Of a DNA stretch of 64,000 bases, positions 22,980-36,100 are shown one piece after another. The first letter of the stretch is position 1. Each line of letters begins with the position of its first letter. Made by a program: the position numbers and the translations under genes. The notes beneath the pieces are model-generated. The model was given only the letters and a program-made list of their open reading frames with translations, did not search any database and was not told the origin of the DNA. Source of the DNA: Ashinkailepas kermadecensis (taxonomy: Eukaryota; Arthropoda; Thecostraca; Neolepadidae); the NCBI GenBank assembly GCA_034440615.1, contig JAOTOM010005182.1, positions 1,170,001 through 1,234,000 of the forward strand, read 5' to 3'.

Positions 22980-25900
22980 TGATTTTGCCCAGTAGCCGTC
23001 CTGTATGTGAGCTGTTACTGTGTACCGTGTTTCAGAGGCCGTTGAGCGCAGCAAGTCGGTGGAAGATGTGATATCTTGCCTAAAGAAGGGCACCTTGCTT
23101 TGGAAAGTCAAGTCTCTGAGCAAGTGGTACCGACGGAAATATACATTGGATTTCGAGCACCTGAAGATCCACTACGATCCGTCGCACAAACCGGTCTGCG
23201 TGGAGAATAGCACCGTCCGTAAGTGCCGGGAAATGTGTTGCCGGTTAGTGGAGAACGCCACTGGTATTATTCGTCCTTCTGACAGCCATCTGATGCGCTG
23301 TGTGCTGCTTATCCCGGGCATTGGCCTACCTGGTATGTATTACCATTTGTTAACGAGTACCTTAACAGATGTTGTAAAGTTTACGCTCATCGTTTTTTTT
23401 CGATCCAGTTACATGCCAGGCTCCTCCTTATCTTGATATGACAGACGCACTGCCTCAATATTGTGTGCATGCACATTCGCTGTTATTGGAAAGGCCTTCA
23501 AATACATGCAAAATCACGCGACAAACCGAGTAACTTTCGGGTTTAGTCTGAAAGCATCAGGGGGTAGGGTTCATATCCTTCATCGCAGGCTTGAGGAAGA
23601 TCTCATAAGTGACCAGTTGTACTCAACTGATCTCAGTTGTATTGAACAGATACCCAAAGATCTCAACTGTGTACACTTTATAGTTGCTTCAGCTTGTTTT
23701 GTGTTGTGCTACTAAGCGCTGTGCATTTACTGTTCCAGTGGATATCAGTGATATCCACGATGTTCGGAAAGGATGGAAGACAGACATCTTCAACCGCATC
23801 GCCTCAAAAGTGGAGAAGCGCATCCTCAAAATGCCCAACTCTCCGCCACTGGTCGACGAGAGAAACTGCTTTTCGATCATCATCGGTAAGCAAACGCATT
23901 TGAAGCCGACGGTCTATGTGTCCACGTTATGCGCTGCTTGCGTGTTGGTTAGGACGTGAGCAGCCCCTACCTGGGTGTGTAGTCTACAAGCGCTCGCAAT
24001 GCGCGTGCCATGCGCGTCGGCCATTGATGACTCGGGATGTCCATCGAGCATGACAGCCTGAGTGCAGACTTGCAGTATGATCAGCTGACAGCCTGTGTTT
24101 GGCAGAAGCCGCTGCAGCGCGTCGGTTTAGTTGAACCAAGCGACCTCGCGCAGCTTGCACTTGCACTTGCACTCTGGTAATTTACGTCAGCTTCTCAGAT
24201 AGCGCGGTGATGCGCAGATTCCTATCGGCGGCGGTCGTGTTGTGCCTGACATTTGGAAACCATGTCCTCGTAGGGGTGTTGTTTCTCTGTCGGTATTGTT
24301 GGCTCTATCCAGTCAGCATGTCTACAACGCACTTGCTTAGCCGGGAGTATTGTCCGCACTGTTTTCAACGTACAATATTGTTAACAGCGAATTATAAATG
24401 AAGGTTTTTGCTAACAGATAAGGAGTTGAACTGTCTTTTTGGAGATGATAGTGTTTGGAAGCTACATTTCGAAAGCTCTTCACATATCACCAAGCCTAAA
24501 ATGAGTCGGAACATCACACATTTGGTTATATGTTTTGGCTTTCATTTATTTGATTTAAGCTAGCAAATGCAAATTACGCAATGGACTTGTAGACAAATAC
24601 TGGACTGTTACAGTGCTAACGATAGCCTTTTCCTTGCCTGGGTGTCGTCTTTATGGAACAATATAAATGTAGTTATGTTGCAATGGTTGATAGTATTCAA
24701 GCAAATAGTTGTGTCATTGCGTATGGTCACTACATCTGGTCTGGTTCCATTGAGAAGACTAGGATAGTTGAGAGTTTTCTAAGACATGTGTCCTGCCCTT
24801 TTAAATGGCATACTCCGATCATGTTTATGGGTACCACCACTGTAAGGGTGGGGATACCTCGTCATTAATCCCTAGCGAGCAGCGGAGATGGTACGGCATT
24901 GGTAGCACTCGAGTAACAGTTGGTAGGGCAATCATTAGTCGTGCTCGATCACTACCACACATATACAAAACGCCACCTGTTGTGCACAAACGGCAGCTTC
25001 AGGAAAGGATGTTGAGGCAATTCGACATACGACTGATTCTTCTGCCCTAGAAATTGCCGCCTGACGATCCGGCTTGCGTAATATAGAGATGAGGTATACG
25101 GTACATTGCGTAATATAGAGATGAGGTATACGGTACATTGCGTAATATAGAGATGAGGTATACGGTACATTGCGTAATATAGAGATGAGGTATACGGTAC
25201 ATTGCGTAATATAGAGATGAGGTATACGGTACATTGCGTAATATAGAGATGAGGTATACGGTACATTGCGTAATATAGAGATGAGGTATACGGTACATTG
25301 CGTAATATAGAGATGAGGTATACGGTACATTGCGTAATATAGAGATGAGGTATACGGTACATTGCGTAATATAGAGATGAGGTATACGGTACATTGCGTA
25401 ATATAGAGATGAGGTATACGGTACATTGCGTAATATAGAGATGAGGTATACGGTACATTGCGTAATATAGAGATGAGGTATACGGTACATTGCGTAATAT
25501 AGAGATGAGGTATACGGTACATTGCGTAATATAGAGATGAGGTATACGGTACATTGCGTAATATAGAGATGAGGTATACGGTACATTGCGTAATATAGAG
25601 ATGAGGTATACGGTACATTGCGTAATATAGAGATGAGGTATACGGTACATTGCGTAATATAGAGATGAGGTATACGGTACATTGCGTAATATAGAGATGA
25701 GGTATACGGTACATTGCGTAATATAGAGATGAGGTATACGGTACATTGCGTAATATAGAGATGAGGTATACGGTACATTGCGTAATATAGAGATGAGGTA
25801 TACGGTACATTCAAGCTTAGTCTTCACTCGTGGTCGGTGGCGAATCCAGAACGGCAACGTTTAGACGTTTGCTAAGTTACATCTCCAAGAATGAACGTAA

Positions 25901-28900
25901 AATGCGGGAGATTCTGACTGCTTTGTACGCATTCAATGTTTTACGCGCATTTTCACATGATGTGTACAAGATTTTGTCCGTCTGACTACGCTGCTGGTCA
26001 CTCCACATATGGTACTCCTGACGGACCTGGCACTCCACTCCACGTATAAAGTCATAAAGTCATAACGTGTTAAGGCTTAATAAGAGCCACAGGGGCCCAT
26101 CTGGGTTAAGCAAATCTAGAAAAGGGACTAGAAATGTACATACTCTCACCCAAATCAATCCCTTATCTCATTCTGGTCGAAGCGCCCTAAAGCCCAAATA
26201 ACTAACTAACTAATCCCTTATCTCAAGTTCCTAGGGAGCTATATATCCTAGCCTATCTAGCACCATTCGCTTGCTATTGCATAACACACTCAACAATTAC
26301 AAACTCCTCCCATCGTACCCATTGTGCTACCATAGACAATCTCATCAGTATCACATCCAAGGAAGGTGCTGAATCCATTGCTAGGTACACCCTATATAAA
26401 GTTATAAAGCATTTAGACTTAATAAGAAACCCAAAGGCCCATCCAGTTAAGTCTGTAAATGGAAGTTACCATAAGCCTGGTGAAAAGACAAACCCCAACC
26501 ATCCCACATTCTGAAGAAACCAGTCCTCCAATATCCCACACACCTGTCAATGCCTATCTACCCTAGCTATCCAGCCCTATTCCACTGATTTCGCTTAACA
26601 CATGTGGATTGAATGCCTTATCAATAATTTTCCAACTGCATCCAGTTGCCTGCTTAAAGGGGTCTGTGCCATGTACACTTACTAAACATAAATCTCACCC
26701 CCTCCATCACAAATTAGAACTCAAAAACAAGATTTTCCTGTCTAAAAAAATTGTCCACCCTACTTTTAAATACATTCAATGAGGAACTCCCCACAACATT
26801 AGCAGGCAGCCCATTCCACTGATCAACAACCATTTGACTGAAGACCTGTTGTCGCTTAACTGTCCTACACCTCAACTTGTCTAACCTGAATTGATACCCC
26901 TATGTGAAACTCTAAACTGAAGAGCACCATTCAAATTGACCTGATCTAGTCCTTTAACAATTTTGTACATTTCAATCATGTCCCCCCTTAATCTCGTATA
27001 CTTGAGTAAGTACATATCCAATGCCACAAGCCTTTCTCCATATTCTAAGTTACCTATTCCACTGATGAGTCTAGTTGCTTTGCGCTGCACCCTTTCTAAC
27101 ATGTCTATATCTTTTTCTAGGTAGTGGCTCCATGCTTGTACAGAATATTCCAAGTGGGGTCGCACATATGCTAAGTATAATTTTTTTTCATGACTTCCTT
27201 GCTCTTATTACACTTCTATTAATGAGTCCCAGCATTCGGAGTGCCCTGTTCCTAGCTGAGCTACATTGTTTTTCTGCTTTAAGGTCTCTTGAAACCAACA
27301 CACCTAAGTCCCTTTCCTCTTCAATAACATCCAGTTCCCTCCCTCCCATTGTATATCTTAAAGTCTCACCTCCAGACCCCAGATGCATAACCTTACACTT
27401 GTCATAGTTGAAAGACATCTGCCATCGAGCAGCCCACTTTATTAGGTCCTCCAAGTCTAGTTGAGTGTTTCTAGATTGATCACAACTGTTTGCCACTCCT
27501 ACCAGCTTGATGTCATCAGCAAATTTGAACACCATTCCTCAGCCCTACCTCAGTGTTATTCACAAAGATGATGAAGAGAAGTGGCCCTAGAACAGAGCCC
27601 TGTGGTACTCCACTCAGAACATCCTTCCAATCAGATTTACATCCATTTAACATTACCCTTTGTTTCCTTCCCCTCAACCATGCTTCAATCCAACCTATAA
27701 CTTTTCCAACAATCCCATGTTGCTGTAGTTGATGAATTAGCCTCCCATGTGGAACTTTATCAAAAGCTTTGCTAAAGTCCAAGTACACAGCATCCATCCT
27801 GCTTTGATTATCTACTTATTTAGTAACATACTCCATGAACTCCAAAAGGTTAGTTAAACAAGACCTTCGAGATCGAAATCCATGTTGAGTATCCCTTAAA
27901 AGATTGTGCCTATCAAGATGAATCTGAACATTCTGTTTAACCAGATTGTCTAGTACCTTGCAAACTATTGAGGTCAAACTGGCTGGCCCGTAGTTCCCTA
28001 CACACTTCATACTTCCCCTTTTGAAAATTGGCACTACATTTGGATTTCTCCAATCTTCAGGCACTTCAGAATATTCCATAGACCGCCTGAAAATTATACC
28101 TAGGGGAACTGCTAAAGCTTAGCACACTCTAATAAGACACTAGCATATATATCATCTGGTCCAGAAGCTTTATTAGGTTTTATATTCTGCAACTGCTTTT
28201 CTACAGCTTCTGTAGTTATTGTAAGATACTCCAACATATCGCATGTCATGGCATACGATTCAGTTGTTTCTATTCTACCAAAATTATCTTTAGTAAAGAC
28301 TGATGAGAATTGCTTGCTTAGGGATTCCACAATATCACACTCATCAACCACTAATTCCCCATCTACCTCCAGTGATCCTACACTACACTTTTTAGCCTTA
28401 AATTTGTAGGAACTAAAGAATCTCTTAGCATTACCTGCTGAACATTCCCGAGCTACTTTGATTTCAGCCAGTCTTTTAGATGCCCTAACACACCTCCTAA
28501 CTTTATTTCTAGCTATTTTATAAGATTTGAGGTTTACCTCAGAGCTAGCATATTTTAGTTTCTTGAATGCCTGTTTCTTTGACTCCAGTAAATGCTTTAC
28601 TTCCCTGGTCAGCCATGAAGGGTGCTTAACCATGGTTAATCTAATTTGCCTATTGGGAATGAACCTATCCTGACCTTGAACCTTGAAATGTTTATATTTT
28701 ATCATTCTCCACATTTCATAAGCATCTTAGCCCTTCAATAAGTCTGCCTAATGAATTTCATTCAGGAAGATCCTGAACTCATTGTAATTCCCTTTAGCAA
28801 AATTTGGAATCAATGTCTTATTGGTTCCTACACTTCCAACATACAATGAGAAGCGTATAATGTTGTGATCACTATTACCCAAGGTCTCTCCTATGTTCAC

Positions 28901-31900
28901 ATTTTGTACAAAATTTTCCTCATCAGTAAGCACAAGATCTAATATTTCATTTTCCCTTGTAGGTTCATGTATCATTTGAAAGAAGAAATTTTCCTCCAAA
29001 ACAATCCGTGAAACTTCTTCCTGATTTGTTTAGACCTATAGTTTTGCTTCCCAATCCTGTTATGTTGAAATCCCCCAACAAAACAGTTCTCTCCTGCACT
29101 CTCCTACTTATCTCTTCCTGCATCAACCTGTCCATGTTTTCCTTCTGGTCTGGAGGTCTATAGAATGCCCCAATCCTAAATTGTGTTCCATTCTTCAGAA
29201 TGATATCTAACCACAAGGATTCTACTCCTTCATTATGTACACTATCCTCTATGGAATGACATTTCATTACTTGTCTGACATACAAGAGTATACCTCCTCC
29301 TATCCTTGCCTTTCTTTGATGGTATGGTACTCCTGACTGACCCGGCACTCCACCCCACGTATGGTACTCCTGACTGACCCGGAACTCCACTCCACGTATG
29401 GTACTTCGGACTGACCTGACCCTCCACTCCATGTATTATACTCGTGACTACCCGGCACTCCACTCCACGTATGGTACCCCTCACTCACCCTGCACTCCAC
29501 TCCACGTATGGTACTTCGGACTGACCTGGCCCTCCACTCCATATATGGTACTCCTGACTGTCCCGGCACTCCACTCCACGTATGATACTCCTGACTAACC
29601 CGGCACTCCACTCCACGTATGGTACCCCTCACTCACCTTGCACTCCACTCCACGTATGGTACTCCTGACTAACCCGGCACTCCACTCCACATATGGTACT
29701 CCTGAATGACCCGGCACTCCACTCCACGTATGGTACTCCTGACCGACCCAGCCCTCCACTCCACATATGGTACTCCTGACTGACCCGGCACTCCACTCCA
29801 CGTATGGTACTCCTGACTGACCTGACCCTCCACTCCATGTATGATACTCCTGACTAACCCGGCACTCCACTCCACGTATGGTACCCATCACTCACCCTGC
29901 AATCCACTCCGCGTATGGTACTCTGACTGACTTGGCCCTCCACTCCATGTATGGTACTCCTGACTGTCCCGGCGCTCCACGTATGATACTCCTCACTCAC
30001 CCTGCACTCCACTCCACGCATGCAGACATTTCGCACCCATATCAGCCACCCCAGCCGTGTACCTGAGGGATTTCATCGGGAGGTTTCTACACCGGGAGGC
30101 GAAATGCACAACGTGTGTCCGCGATTTTCTTTCCCTGTACTATTGCATGGCTCATATATGACAAAAGTTTGTTCCTAATGAACAAAATAATGACATGACC
30201 TGATATTCTAACGACAAACTGAAGCTCACTTGTTGTCGGGCGCTTGAATCCTCCAATGTTGTGTGAGAGATGTTCTCCAAGCTCCATATCGATATTGCAT
30301 GCCACAAAAATGGTGTGAGGTTTCAGTTAGACTGTATGTTCTCCAGACATGAATGGTCGATGGACAGCACAAACATGCCTATCGTTTCGTGGTTTATAAC
30401 GCTGACCTTGAAGCTAAGTGTGCATTTTGCACGTGTAGTTCGTGGACTGGATCTCTGGAAATAATCATGTATGACCGTCGGAGTAAGGCATGAAGTTCCC
30501 AAGCAGGATATTTAAAACTATTTCCCGTATCGGGATTCCTACGTTCAGCACTGCCTTTCCTATAAATTTTGGAAACATATACATTGATCGGATAGACCTC
30601 GTGACGGCGGCTGCTTCTCGCTATCCTGTGAGACAATCTGTCGGCAATGCTCTTAGGGAGGGTGAGAAATTGTCCTCCAGTGATTCTTGGATATCATTAA
30701 TTGGGCCGGACAAATGAGCATGATGCGGACATTCATCTTAACGTATTTACCAATAATTTTGATACATGGAGAATTGAGCTTGTGTGTGTATGAGGGGTGT
30801 TGTTTACCTTTTCACCAGCAGTGTGGCGTCTGGTTTCCTGTGTCCTGCGTCAACACGACCACCAACCACAATAACCAACTGTCTCCTGACGTGTGTGGTG
30901 ATCGATGTCCTGTCTGTCCTCACTTGTGTGGACCATAGACCAGTGTTCCGCCTGTGGTCACGTGTGTAGTCCCCACTGTACTGTTTATGGTCACGTGTAT
31001 AGTCGCCAGTGTCCTGTCTATGGTCACGTGTGTGATGGTTGGACGGTCGGAGGTGAGACTCGTTGGCTGCAGCGTTGTGGTGACCAGTGTCCTGTCCATG
31101 GTCACGTGTGTGATGGTTGGATGGTCGGAGGGAGTGTTGGCTGCGGCGTTGTGGTGACCAGTGTCCTGTCTATGGTCACGTGTGTGATGGTTGGATGGTC
31201 GGAGGGAGTGTTGGCTGCGGCGTTGTGGTGACCAGTGTCCTGTCTATGGTCACGTGTGTGGTGTGGTGCGGTTACTTCAGGTTGTGGTGTTTTGGTAACT
31301 GTGTGATGGTCGGACGGTGAAGGTAAGACCCGTGTTGGCTGCAGCGTTGTGGTGCCGTACGTTCGTTACCCCGACTCGTTGTGCGGAGAGCTTGGGCCTG
31401 GTGTTTGACTAATGCAGGTGGCCGACTGCTGTCCCAGCACGTGCCGGCGCGGTGTCTGCCGCTCCGCTGTGCCGGCGTCCACGTGACCCGAGACAGTTGC
31501 TGACTGTGCGACATCGCAGCATCGTTGCACGTGTTCAGTTTTGGGTCCTATCGGCCATCGGCGACTGAGGAGCAGCCAATGTCTGGAGTGGTTTCCATCA
31601 ACGTAGTTAAAATTAGTAAAGGCAGTGGAGGCACGCGAGCCAACTTCAGGGTTCAAGTATATGCCTTTGGCCACCGTTCGACACGTCCCTGAAGGGCACA
31701 TCATGATCGTATGACTGGGTAGTTTTGCGCTGCTCCACGCTAAGTACCTTCGGTGACGTTTTGCCGTTTATATGATGCAAACACAACCCCTGCTTGTGCT
31801 ATGCGACAAGGCCTCGTTTGCACAGCTGTGCTTACCAAGATTCTCTGACGAGTTGTTTTGATATCGGATAGTATGGCTATGGTGTGCTTTAGATTGACAC

Positions 31901-33069
31901 TCAGAGCCCAGGCTCACCGTACCACGATTGTAGTCATTATTTTATTTTGTTCTTTGACCCTCGCCTTTGCCGTGCGGGCCTCTATCCAGAGGCTAGAAAA
32001 TACTGTGCCGTGCCACCGGCAGCCACTGTTCCCCCATCCCCGCGGTGATTGGCCGACCAGGGCTTCGTTTTTCCTCATATCTGTGATGCTGGCGCGGGGA
32101 CGTCTAATTCATGTCTGTGTACTGTGGAGCCTTGCCTAGCTCGTATGTTTCACGTGACGTGTTCGGCGTACCTTGGGTGTCTGTTGGACGGCACCGTTTT
32201 GCGCTGCTCTGCTCCTGGTGACTGGCCGAGCTATGTACATGGACCCCTCGTTCAATACGATGCGGATCCTGTGCTCCAACACTCGTATCTGTCGCACCTT
32301 GATACGGGTATCGTGTCGGGCCGTGGGTCGAGTGTGATAGCACGTACTATGTGTTGTGTGCTAGGAGGCGTCCACTTCACGTCCTACCATTTGTCCGCAC
32401 CGCACTTGGGACTAGTGTGCTTGGTCCCAACCAAGGGAGACTTGCATTCAAATGGCTGTCTATTTACTCGTCAAGCATTACCATAATTATATGATCTTCG
32501 CTCGCGCGACGCAGCGAGCGTAGGACATCTGGACTTACAGAATGCATGCCAGAGTTATGTTCACGCAGTTTGAGTCGGGTTACACGATCACACGGCAGGT
32601 GTCGGTAACAGGTATCGCACAGTTTTGCTGATTATATCTGTTTACTGGTGTTGATCCCAGCGCCTCGACGGTGGGGCAGACTGAGGGCCAAGGAAGGGCG
32701 CATGGCAGGTGAGCAGTATGAAAGTGTGTATATATATATATATATATTTATATGTGGGTGTGGATGTGTGCTGTGTAGTGTGTACTAAGTTTGCGCAACT
32801 AGCACACTATATTGCACCTGCGGCATGCAAAAAATGCATTTTTCTCTGTTCGGCATTGTTAGCTCTATGCTGCTATGCATGTTTGCTGTCTGTTTGTTGT
32901 CATTCCATTGTAGTTTTTTCTATCTATGCGTCAGTTGACATGTAGGAAATTTAGAATAACGCAAAATTTTATATTTGTGCGTATTGCATAAGTATGACAT
33001 AGCCTGACTGCTATGGTATATTTGGTAAGTTTGTGCGTATTGCATAAGCGTGACATGGCCGGACTGCTA

Positions 33070-33124
<55 letters not shown>

Positions 33125-36100
33125 ACTTTCGGAATAGTTAAAAAATAAGAAAATTTTAACATTTCAAAAGGTTAATTTTTTATAAATAAATATTTGAGAT
33201 ATTTGTACATATTTCATTAGCATGCCATAGCCTGAATGCTATGGTATATTTGGTAAGTTTGTGCGTATTGCATGAGCATGACATGGTCCGACCGCTATGG
33301 TATATTTGGTCAAATGTTTGGTAACACGTAAGTGCTAACAAAATAATTCAAGAAGGAAGAAGTGCCCGGAAGCTTGGTGAAGGTCTTGATTCGGCTTTTG
33401 TCAATGTTCTGAGCCATGCTTGCATATGTAGTAGGCTGTTTCGGCAGTGCTGATATGTCCTATGTACAGTTCACTCGTTAGTTATTTTTCCTTAAGTAAT
33501 GTACGATCTGGTGAACATTAGCGTCCGCACGACTCGCACTTCTTCCCCTGTGGAGACGATATCAACCAGCGAGAGACGACATTATGCAAAGTATGTTATA
33601 AACATAGTATAATCCTACTGTGATATATATATCCCATGTTGAGAGCACGTATAACTTGGTAGCTGTTTTGTTTTGTTTTGTTTTTGTGATGCCTCTTTGG
33701 TGGCTCCATGACTATCTGGGTGTAGCCATTTGCAGCCATGATGGTCACTCCGCGGTTGCCGACGGTTCTCCCGTACCACTCACTGGTCAATAAGTACATT
33801 ACTGTTGGTTGCATTGGAGAGGTGTGTTGTTGCTGGGCTTGCGTTCTGACGTCTTGTTGACCGCTCTTCGCTGCCGCCGCCACGGGAGCTCAGCCTTGAT
33901 GCGCCTCTGCTACCCATGCTGCCAGCTGTCCCGCGCACCGTCCTCTGCTGTGGCCCATTCTGCGCGGCCGTCCAGCGTACCTCTTTTTTCTGCGCCCCGT
34001 CCCGCTCGTCCCTTGGCCCATTCTGCGCGGCCGTCCAGCGTACCGTCCTCTTTTGCATTCTGGGCCGTCCAGCGTACCGTCCTCTGTTTTGGCCCATTCT
34101 GCGCCGCCGTCCCGCGTACTGTCCTCTGCTGTGGCCCATGCTATGCTACGCCGCCGTCCTTTGTTGTGGAACCATGACCAAGGCGTTGGACAATATAGGT
34201 TATGTGGTTGTATGTCGGGTAATGCAGGCTGTATGCAGATGACGGGTGACATTGCTGTTGGAGATGCAAGTCGTACGGTGGTGTCTCTGATAATGCTTAG
34301 CAGCAATGCAGTAGTGGCAATGCTTTATGTACATCAGCGGCTCAGCTTCATGGGCGGGACGGAATTTGGCGATGCGTGAAACAGCCTGTGGTGTGGTGGG
34401 GCGAGCGCAGTCGTGCGGACTAGCGTGCGATGTTGCCGGTCACGCCTGTTGGGTTGTGTGGCGTTAGTTGGTGTGGTATTGGTGGTGTGTGGTGTAGTTG
34501 GTTCGGTTGTGTGGTGTTAGTTGGTATGTTGTCGGTGGTGTGTAGTGTAGTTGCTACGGTTGTGTGATGTTAGTTGGTATGGTGTTGGTGGTGTGTAGTG
34601 TAGTTGGTGCGGTTGTGTGATGTTAGTCGGTATGGTATTGGTGGTATGTGGTGTAGTTGGTCCCGTTGTGTGGTGTTAGTTGGTATGGTGTTGGTGGTGT
34701 GTGGTGTAGTTGGTTCCGTTGTGTGGTGTTAGTTAGTATGGTGTTGGTGGTATGTGGTGTAGTTGGTACGGTTGTGTGGTGTTAGTTGGTATGGTGTGTG
34801 GTGTAGTTGGTTCCGTTGTGTGGTGTTAGTTGGTATGTTGTCGGTGGTGTGTAGTGTGGTGTGTACGGTTGTGTGATGCTAGTTGATAAGGTGTTGGTGG
34901 TATGTAGTGTAATTGTTCGGTTACGTGGTGATAGTTCGTACGGTGTAGGTCGTCTGTGGTGTAGTTGGTTCGGTTGTGTGGTGCTAGTTGGTGTTGTGTT
35001 GGTGGTGTGTGGTGTAGTTGGTTCGGTTGTGTGGTGCTAGTTGGTGGTGTGTGGTGTAGTTGATGCGGTTGTGTGATGTTAGTTGGTATGGTGTTGGTGG
35101 TATGTGGTGTAGTTGGTTCGGTTGTGTGGTGCTAGTTGGTGTTGTGTTGGTGGTGTGTGGTGTAGTTGGTTCGGTTGTGTGGTGCTAGTTGGTGTTGTGT
35201 TGGTGGTGTGTGGTGTAGTTGATGCGGTTGTGTGATGTAGTTGGTATGGTGTTGGTGGTATGTGGTGTAGTTGGTTCGGTTGTGTGGTGTAGTTTGTGTT
35301 GTGTTGGTGGTGTGTAGTGTAGTTGGTTCGGTTGTGTGGCACTAGTTGGTATGGTGTAGGTAGTATGTGGGCGTGCGATCTGAGTGTGTTTTGATTGTCT
35401 TTTGAGGTGAGGTTTGGTGGAGGGTCGCGTGAGCTGTACTGCGCTGTGTTGCCAGGATCGTTCAGCCGTGGTGGCTCTCCGGCCCAGTGTGGCGGCGTTC
35501 TGGTCCGCTGTAGCAGGTAGCTGTGTTGGGGCCCACCGTGGTGGCTCTCCGGCCCAGTGTGGCGGCGTTCTGGTCCGCTGTAGCTGTGTTGGGTCGGCCG
35601 TGGTGGTGTTTTGTCATTTGTGACTGTTGTGGTCCACTGTAGCGGTGTTCTATTCCATTATGGCGGTATTATGATCCACTGTGGCGGTGTTGTGGTCCAC
35701 ATTGACGGTGTTGTGATCCACTGTGGCGGTGTTGTGGTCCACATTGACGGTGTTGTGATCCACTGTGGCGGTGTTGTGGTCCACATTGGCGGTGTTGTGA
35801 TCTGCTGCGTTGTGGTCTACTATGGCGGTGTTGTGGTCCACGGTGGCAGTAGTATGAACCACTGTGGTGATGTTGTGGTCCACAGTGGCCTTGGTATGGA
35901 CCACTGTGGCGGTGTACTGGCCAAGGGGACGAGTAGTCTAGGGGTAAGTTGCCTGTCTCACAATCGAAATATTGTGGATTCGAGTCTCACCTGTCGCTAC
36001 TCTTCGCCCGCGCCCAATCGGCGGAGAGGTTGGCAACGCTACATGACTCAACGGTCGACCTGTCGTAAAACCAATAGCCACCACGGCGGTGTACTGGCCA

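Noticed and set aside
25075..25811. CRISPR-like array
   Set aside because: Units are directly abutting with no spacers, and the window is eukaryotic; it is a satellite-type array.
24935..25857. Reading frames of 255-301 residues on the minus strand
   Set aside because: They are three frames of the perfect 32-bp repeat reading the same cycle; the unit simply lacks stops on that strand.
31858..32139. Small membrane protein gene on the + strand
   Set aside because: A single hydrophobic stretch in a short frame with no splice or homology support.
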